IMG/VR virus record: IMGVR_UViG_3300037606_000183
Location: 1 to 25,069 of that record
Source: a virus
Length of the DNA: 25,069 bases
Reading direction: 5' to 3' (one strand)
Position numbers and translations under genes: made by a program. Shown piece after piece: positions 21,918 through 25,069 of this stretch (its first letter is position 1; each line of letters opens with the position of its first letter). The notes under the pieces were generated by a model, which saw nothing but the letters and a program-made list of their open reading frames with translations, was not told the DNA's origin and did no database searches.

Positions 21918-22321
21918 CCGTCAAGTATATTTAGATTAGTAAATATTAATGGGGTAACGCTACTTGCTGCAATTAATTCAATATCATCGTCATTATAACT
22001 GTTTCTTATATAATTAATTAATCCATTTAAAACGGCGTGACACATATTTAAATTATCAATTTCATTGTCATTACCTAAAAATTTATCTTTTATTTCATCC
22101 GTTGAAAGGTCTCTTTGGTCCAGAACAGCAATTTCAAATGTAAATTCGTTTACGTTAGCATTTCCAAATGATGCTGAAACTGGATTAATAATTGCTAAAG
22201 GATATATATTCTTTTTGTTTTTATCAGCCTGTGAAAAGTCACCGTGTATAACTGTGTTAACATCAGGGTTTTGTTGTAATCTATTTCTTAAAAGTTCGAC
22301 TATCTTGTAATATGATTTCAT
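21866..22321 (-). CDS. Putative tail terminator / completion protein
   Basis: A 151-aa protein with DFSQADKNKKNIYPLAIINPVSASF, then FTFEIAVLDQRDLS, KFLGNDNEIDNLNMCHAVLNGLINYI and an end DGWGLTITVSIPNTISGC. The beta-alpha-beta alternation with a final strand and the place between the chaperone and the gp10-like gene match tail terminator or neck proteins of siphophages. The assignment rests on context and secondary-structure pattern. It starts immediately after the frameshift frame ends. Confidence 0.55.
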   Translation of the reverse strand: MKSYYKIVELLRNRLQQNPDVNTVIHGDFSQADKNKKNIYPLAIINPVSASFGNANVNEFTFEIAVLDQRDLSTDEIKDKFLGNDNEIDNLNMCHAVLNGLINYIRNSYNDDDIELIAASSVTPLIFTNLNILDGWGLTITVSIPNTISGC

Positions 22322-22603
22322 TTATGTTTGTATTTTAGCTTTTTGAATTCTTAGTATTTCTAAATTTATTTTTTCTTTTTCAAATTGGAGCCAAGTTAAA
22401 AATTCCATTATGTTTGTTTTGGTGACTTCATTTAATTTTAAATATTGACCACCAGCTGCTGCATATAATGATGGATACCAACCGTAATTAGTTGAAAACT
22501 GTTTTTCTTCTTCATTACTTTCATCACTACCCTCATCTAACTCAAAGAGGTATCTGAAATTTTCTGTAGTTGATTGTTTAAAGTCCAAAAAAAAACCAAG
22601 CAA
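22322..22603 (-). CDS. Tail chaperone GT extension, -1 frameshift product
   Basis: This frame has no ATG: going upstream it is open to a TGA at 22640-22642 with only TTG at 22601-22603 as a start, and it overlaps the chaperone gene. Its conserved-looking part has ENFRYLFELDEGSDESNEEE, then YGWYPSLYAAAGGQYLKLNEV and FLTWLQFEKEKINLEI. It resembles the T part of G/GT pairs. Reading through T9 (plus-strand A at 22587-22595) with a -1 slip joins 174 residues of the upstream frame to 88 of this one, giving a 262-aa protein over 22322-23109. The Glu-rich bridge is the expected flexible part. Confidence 0.7.
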   Translation of the reverse strand: MLGFFLDFKQSTTENFRYLFELDEGSDESNEEEKQFSTNYGWYPSLYAAAGGQYLKLNEVTKTNIMEFLTWLQFEKEKINLEILRIQKAKIQT

Positions 22604-23109
22604 CCAACTAAATAGCTTGATGGAATGTCTTTCATAATTTCAGAATATTTTGCTGTTCCATTATATTCTTCTATCTCATATTTTGTTACTGTCTTTTTTC
22701 TTAAAAAACTTTGCTTTTGAATTGTGATTAGTGGTCTATATAAAACAGCCATTAACTTGTGATAATCTTCTGGTGTTGCTAAGTACTTTTCACTGTCTAG
22801 GAACTCCCCTACGGTCATATCTTCTAGTTTAGGTATAAAGCCATAGGTTATACCTTTATGTTCAAATACTGCTTCAAATTTAGGTTGCTCCTTTAATAGA
22901 TTAGCAATAGAATTTGAAATGCCATCATAAACAGAAACTGATAATTTATTGATTTCTTTTGTTGATAGCCCAGTAAAATATTGAACTACTTTATTATCTG
23001 CTTTTATTTCATCGTTTTTATTTTCATCCAGAATCTGTAAAATCTTTTGGTATTCTTTTAAAGGAAGATTAACTAAATCTTTTGGAAATTTTAAATCATT
23101 TTTTATCAT
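22537..23109 (-). CDS. Tail assembly chaperone, G-type (zero-frame product)
   Basis: A 190-aa protein with ITYGFIPKLEDMTVGEFLDSEKYL and HKLMAVLYRPLITIQ, then a Lys-rich turn and YEIEEYNGTAKYSEIMKDIPSSYLVGCLVFFWTL. The G-E-x-x-D-x-E-x-Y and M-A-V-L-Y-R-P motifs and the C-terminal F-F helix are typical of tail chaperones of Bacteroidota siphophages, which coat the tape measure before tube assembly. The gene is first in the unit after motif copy A. Frameshifting at its end gives the longer GT form. Confidence 0.75.
   Translation of the reverse strand: MIKNDLKFPKDLVNLPLKEYQKILQILDENKNDEIKADNKVVQYFTGLSTKEINKLSVSVYDGISNSIANLLKEQPKFEAVFEHKGITYGFIPKLEDMTVGEFLDSEKYLATPEDYHKLMAVLYRPLITIQKQSFLRKKTVTKYEIEEYNGTAKYSEIMKDIPSSYLVGCLVFFWTLNNQLQKISDTSLS
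22587..22595 (-). other. T9 slippery site for -1 frameshift
   Basis: On the coding strand the zero frame reads TTG GTT TTT TTT TGG and the -1 frame reads TTT TTT TTG GAC. A run of nine T allows tandem tRNA re-pairing by one base back. The slip occurs about 50 nt before the zero-frame stop (22537-22539). A strong downstream stimulator is not obvious. Confidence 0.7.
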
Positions 23110-23113
23110 AATC

Positions 23114-23142
23114 TTAATACTTTTATTTTTATTTAATGTAAC
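23114..23142 (-). promoter_or_regulatory. Late-type motif copy A (GTTACA-N15-AGTATTAA)
   Basis: On the minus strand GTTACA (23137-23142) and AGTATTAA (23114-23121) have exactly 15 nt between them, identical in form to copies B and C. The AGTATTAA part ends only 4 nt before the chaperone ATG at 23109, so if it is a -10-type box the message would be leaderless or nearly so. It lies between the TerL stop and the tail unit. Confidence 0.65.
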
Positions 23143-23148
23143 TTTGGT

Positions 23149-24372
23149 TTATCGTCTAACGAATCTTCTGGTTAATGTTGATTGTTTTTTACCTATCATT
23201 GTCATTACCACATATCTTACCGCATCAATTAAATGGTTATATTTATCAATTGGTGTATTTGATTTCTTTTCGAGCCAAGTGTAATGGTTTAATTCGGTTA
23301 TTAAATTCTTTGATGTAGGGGTTACAATTATCTGATAATCCTTCATTAACATTATACCTGTAACTATTGAACCAGGAGCTTTAGAAACAGCTTTAATATT
23401 TAATCCTTTGCTTTTAACCTCTTCAATTAATCTTGGTTCTGCACTATCAGCTATTATTAATGCTGTACCAGCGTGTGTTTTATTTAATTCACATATTTGA
23501 GAAGTTGTTAAACCTTTTAAATAAAATTGTTCATCAAGATATATTTTCTTTTGTTTACTATCAATTCCAACTCTAACCAAAGTTGTTTCGTCCCAACTAA
23601 ACCCAAAATCTTGTCCAAAAACAGTTGTTAATGTTTCATCATATTCTCCAACTGTGTAATCAAAAATAACCCCTTCCGCTGCATCTTGCCACTTTCCATT
23701 AATAACAAGCTCATATTTACTAGGGTTAGTTGATTTAAGTTTTTCGACTTCCTTTATAAATGAAATATCTAAATGTTTATAATTATCTTTATAGGTAGTA
23801 TGTATATATGTTGTATCGCCTTTAGTTAAATTAGAACCTTCTGCTACACCAGCATCTTGAAAAAATCTTTTGTAAATCCAATGTTCTTTTGTTGCGGGGT
23901 TTAGTAAAAATATAATTCTATTTTGTTTACCTTTAGTTCGTACACTTAAATTAATTTTATCAAACACAACTTCGTCTAAAAGCTCTTCTGCCTCTTCCAT
24001 TACCCAAGTTGTTACGCCAGCTAAAGATTTTAGATTTGCTGATTGGTCCCCTGATGAAGATTTGATACCCCGAAAAATTATTTTACTACCTGTTAATTTA
24101 TGTATTATTTCTGTTTTTGTAACTTCAAAATATTCTAATAATTCCATCTGTTCTATCTTATCCACAAATTCTGGAATAATAGATAAGTGAGCTGAGGTCA
24201 TTGTTAATCTAGTAAATAAAATAGTATGACCTTTTTCAAACATTAATAAAGCAAGAAAAGTGGAAGCTGAAAATGACTTTGAAGACCCACGACCCCCTGT
24301 ACAAAGGATATATCTGCTAGCCGATGTAAAGAGGGTTTTATATTTTGAATTTAATTTTATTTTATTAAGCAT
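23149..24372 (-). CDS. terL: Terminase large subunit
   Basis: The 407-aa protein is the packaging motor and nuclease. ATPase: Walker A GGRGSSKS (residues 26-33), Walker B VMEEAEE (124-130) and coupling motif NPA (158-160). Nuclease: GQDFG (D255), IIADSAEPRLIEEVKSKG (D309) and NHLIDAVRY (D383), the three acidic residues expected for the RNase H-like domain. This matches the Terminase_3 / PBSX type. It starts 3 nt after TerS ends and after AATAAAAT. Confidence 0.93.
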   Translation of the reverse strand: MLNKIKLNSKYKTLFTSASRYILCTGGRGSSKSFSASTFLALLMFEKGHTILFTRLTMTSAHLSIIPEFVDKIEQMELLEYFEVTKTEIIHKLTGSKIIFRGIKSSSGDQSANLKSLAGVTTWVMEEAEELLDEVVFDKINLSVRTKGKQNRIIFLLNPATKEHWIYKRFFQDAGVAEGSNLTKGDTTYIHTTYKDNYKHLDISFIKEVEKLKSTNPSKYELVINGKWQDAAEGVIFDYTVGEYDETLTTVFGQDFGFSWDETTLVRVGIDSKQKKIYLDEQFYLKGLTTSQICELNKTHAGTALIIADSAEPRLIEEVKSKGLNIKAVSKAPGSIVTGIMLMKDYQIIVTPTSKNLITELNHYTWLEKKSNTPIDKYNHLIDAVRYVVMTMIGKKQSTLTRRFVRR

Positions 24373-24375
24373 ATT

Positions 24376-24828
24376 TTATTCTGTTTTTTCAAATGATAGT
24401 ATATCACCTATATTGAAATCTTTTACTGTAATTGTTTGGTCTATTTTTTTAGGTGCATCAAATCCAGCTATTTTAGTTAATTGGGCTAATGCCTGTAATA
24501 ATGAACGGCTATCTGCTGCAACTCTATCTTCTCCTTCACCTCTAGCTTTTGAATCATTTATAACACCGTACAGCTCTTCAATTATATAAGATAACTTAAT
24601 CTCTTCTGACTGTCTCATAGCCTCTCGTTTAAGCTCTATATAATCCTTAGCCTTAACTGAACTTAACAACCTAGATGCACTTGCCTCGGCTACTTCGTTA
24701 CTAGATTTTGGTTTTAGAATTTTATATGTTAATCTACCATTGAACGAATTTGTAAACCATAAGTCAATAAATTGTTTATCAAATACACTTAATTCTTTTT
24801 CTTCTATCTTTTTCTTTTTTTCCATCAT
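24376..24828 (-). CDS. terS: Terminase small subunit
   Basis: A 150-aa DNA-recognition subunit starting MMEKKKKIEEKELSVFDKQF. It contains FTNSFNGRLTYKILKPKSSNEVAEASASRLLSSVKAKDYIEL, the fold of Terminase_2-type subunits (F-N-x-x-x-x-Y-K-x-x-x-P...A...A-S-R-L-L...K-x-x-x-Y-I), then helices for oligomerisation and a C-terminal acidic tail that would contact TerL. The start is ATG 24828 (or the next ATG, 24825), because the upstream ORF stop overlaps here (ATGATG with TGA); an earlier GTG at 24855 would overlap that ORF and is rejected. Confidence 0.82.
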   Translation of the reverse strand: MMEKKKKIEEKELSVFDKQFIDLWFTNSFNGRLTYKILKPKSSNEVAEASASRLLSSVKAKDYIELKREAMRQSEEIKLSYIIEELYGVINDSKARGEGEDRVAADSRSLLQALAQLTKIAGFDAPKKIDQTITVKDFNIGDILSFEKTE

Positions 24829-24971
24829 ACTATTAATTTTTTTGCTTCTAAACACATTTTTTCAATCAGTCTCATTAACTGGTCATTTGTTTTGTCGTAT
24901 TTTACAACTGCCGAAATATCTTTGTCGTCTATATTTATTTCAACATCTTTTACTTTAACTGTAACTTTCAT
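24825..24971 (-). CDS. Small hypothetical protein before TerS (48 aa)
   Basis: ATG 24971 begins MKVTVKVKDVEINIDDKDIS and ends CLEAKKLIV; the TGA overlaps the TerS start (ATGA). It is made of alternating hydrophobic/charged strands (VTVKVKDVEINI) and then a helix (DQLMRLIEKMCLEA), so it is folded rather than random. The tight overlap suggests one operon with TerS. Function unknown; a DNA-binding or regulatory role would be speculative. Confidence 0.6.
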   Translation of the reverse strand: MKVTVKVKDVEINIDDKDISAVVKYDKTNDQLMRLIEKMCLEAKKLIV

Positions 24972-24999
24972 AATTATTTATTTAAATTTTTTATTTGTT

Positions 25000-25018
25000 A
25001 AAACGCAAGTTTATGCGT
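25000..25018 (-). terminator. Weak terminator-like hairpin
   Basis: On the minus strand ACGCA (25014-25018) pairs with TGCGT (25003-25007) over TAAACT, followed by TTTT. The stem is only 5 bp. It lies between the right-edge frame and the 48-aa ORF. Confidence 0.35.
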
Positions 25019-25022
25019 ATAT

Positions 25023-25069
25023 CTAGTAGTTATCTACTTTTTCTCGTACAGCTCCAATGTAGGCTTTGC
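25023..25069 (-). CDS. Possible C-terminus of a gene cut by the right edge
   Basis: One minus-strand frame from the edge reads KAYIGAVREKVDNY and stops at 25023-25025 (TAG), which looks protein-like. Another frame (AKPTLELYEKK, stop at about 25034) is also possible. With fewer than 16 codons neither can be assigned; listed so that the edge is not read as empty. Confidence 0.25.
   Translation of the reverse strand, partial: KAYIGAVREKVDNY

Noticed and set aside
24829-24855. GTG start for TerS giving nine more residues
   Set aside because: It overlaps the 48-aa upstream ORF, while ATG 24828 has the standard stop-start overlap.

Overview
The window is most of the structural, packaging and lysis half of a tailed phage (siphovirus-like) or prophage of a Bacteroidota host, most likely Flavobacteriia. 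The DNA is strongly AT-rich. Two strong plus-strand promoters have the Bacteroidota form TTG-N19-TAnnTTTG. Start codons are mostly preceded by A-rich AATAAA-like contexts rather than Shine-Dalgarno sites. Several proteins look like Bacteroidota phage families: a BACON-like domain on a tail protein, a GIGT-type fibre C-terminus, and a DUF6712-like connector. No integrase, repressor, tRNA, IS element or CRISPR array is visible, so temperate versus virulent lifestyle cannot be decided from this window.

Left arm (1-5275). Three minus-strand genes run off the left edge; one looks like a PD-(D/E)XK nuclease. A short plus-strand gene of unknown function converges on a minus-strand phage sigma-70-family factor. 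A 520-bp non-coding stretch follows, with paired dyads, a large hairpin, and a 71-bp tandem repeat carrying ACACATATATGTGT palindromes; it looks like an origin or operator region. Next comes a plus-strand block: a 60-aa protein, two paralogous winged-helix proteins, an HExxH protein of SprT/YgjP type and a 110-aa unknown. A 20-bp box sits upstream of each promoter or promoter-like site in this block, and a GC-rich, possibly bistable RNA hairpin lies in front of the second paralogue. A bidirectional terminator at about 5245-5275 closes the block.

Right arm (5284-25069) is read entirely on the minus strand. In transcription order it contains: a small ORF, TerS and TerL; tail chaperone G with a -1 frameshift product GT, a tail-completion-like protein and an HK97-gp10-like protein; two large tail proteins, a 50-aa ORF and the tape measure; protease-scaffold, major capsid protein and a probable tail tube protein; a 148-aa unknown, portal, connector, a 33-aa ORF, a virion protein, the fibre and a 90-aa protein; then a lysis cassette ending in an M15 endolysin. 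Tail genes therefore lie between terminase and the head genes, which is permuted relative to the usual order.

The main regulatory discovery is a motif GTTACA-N15-AGTATTAA, found three times with exactly the same spacing and only upstream of three late modules (before 23109, 14877 and 12006). Two of the three copies lie next to a hairpin that ends the preceding unit. With a phage sigma factor in the same window, the simplest hypothesis is a sigma-dependent late regulon.
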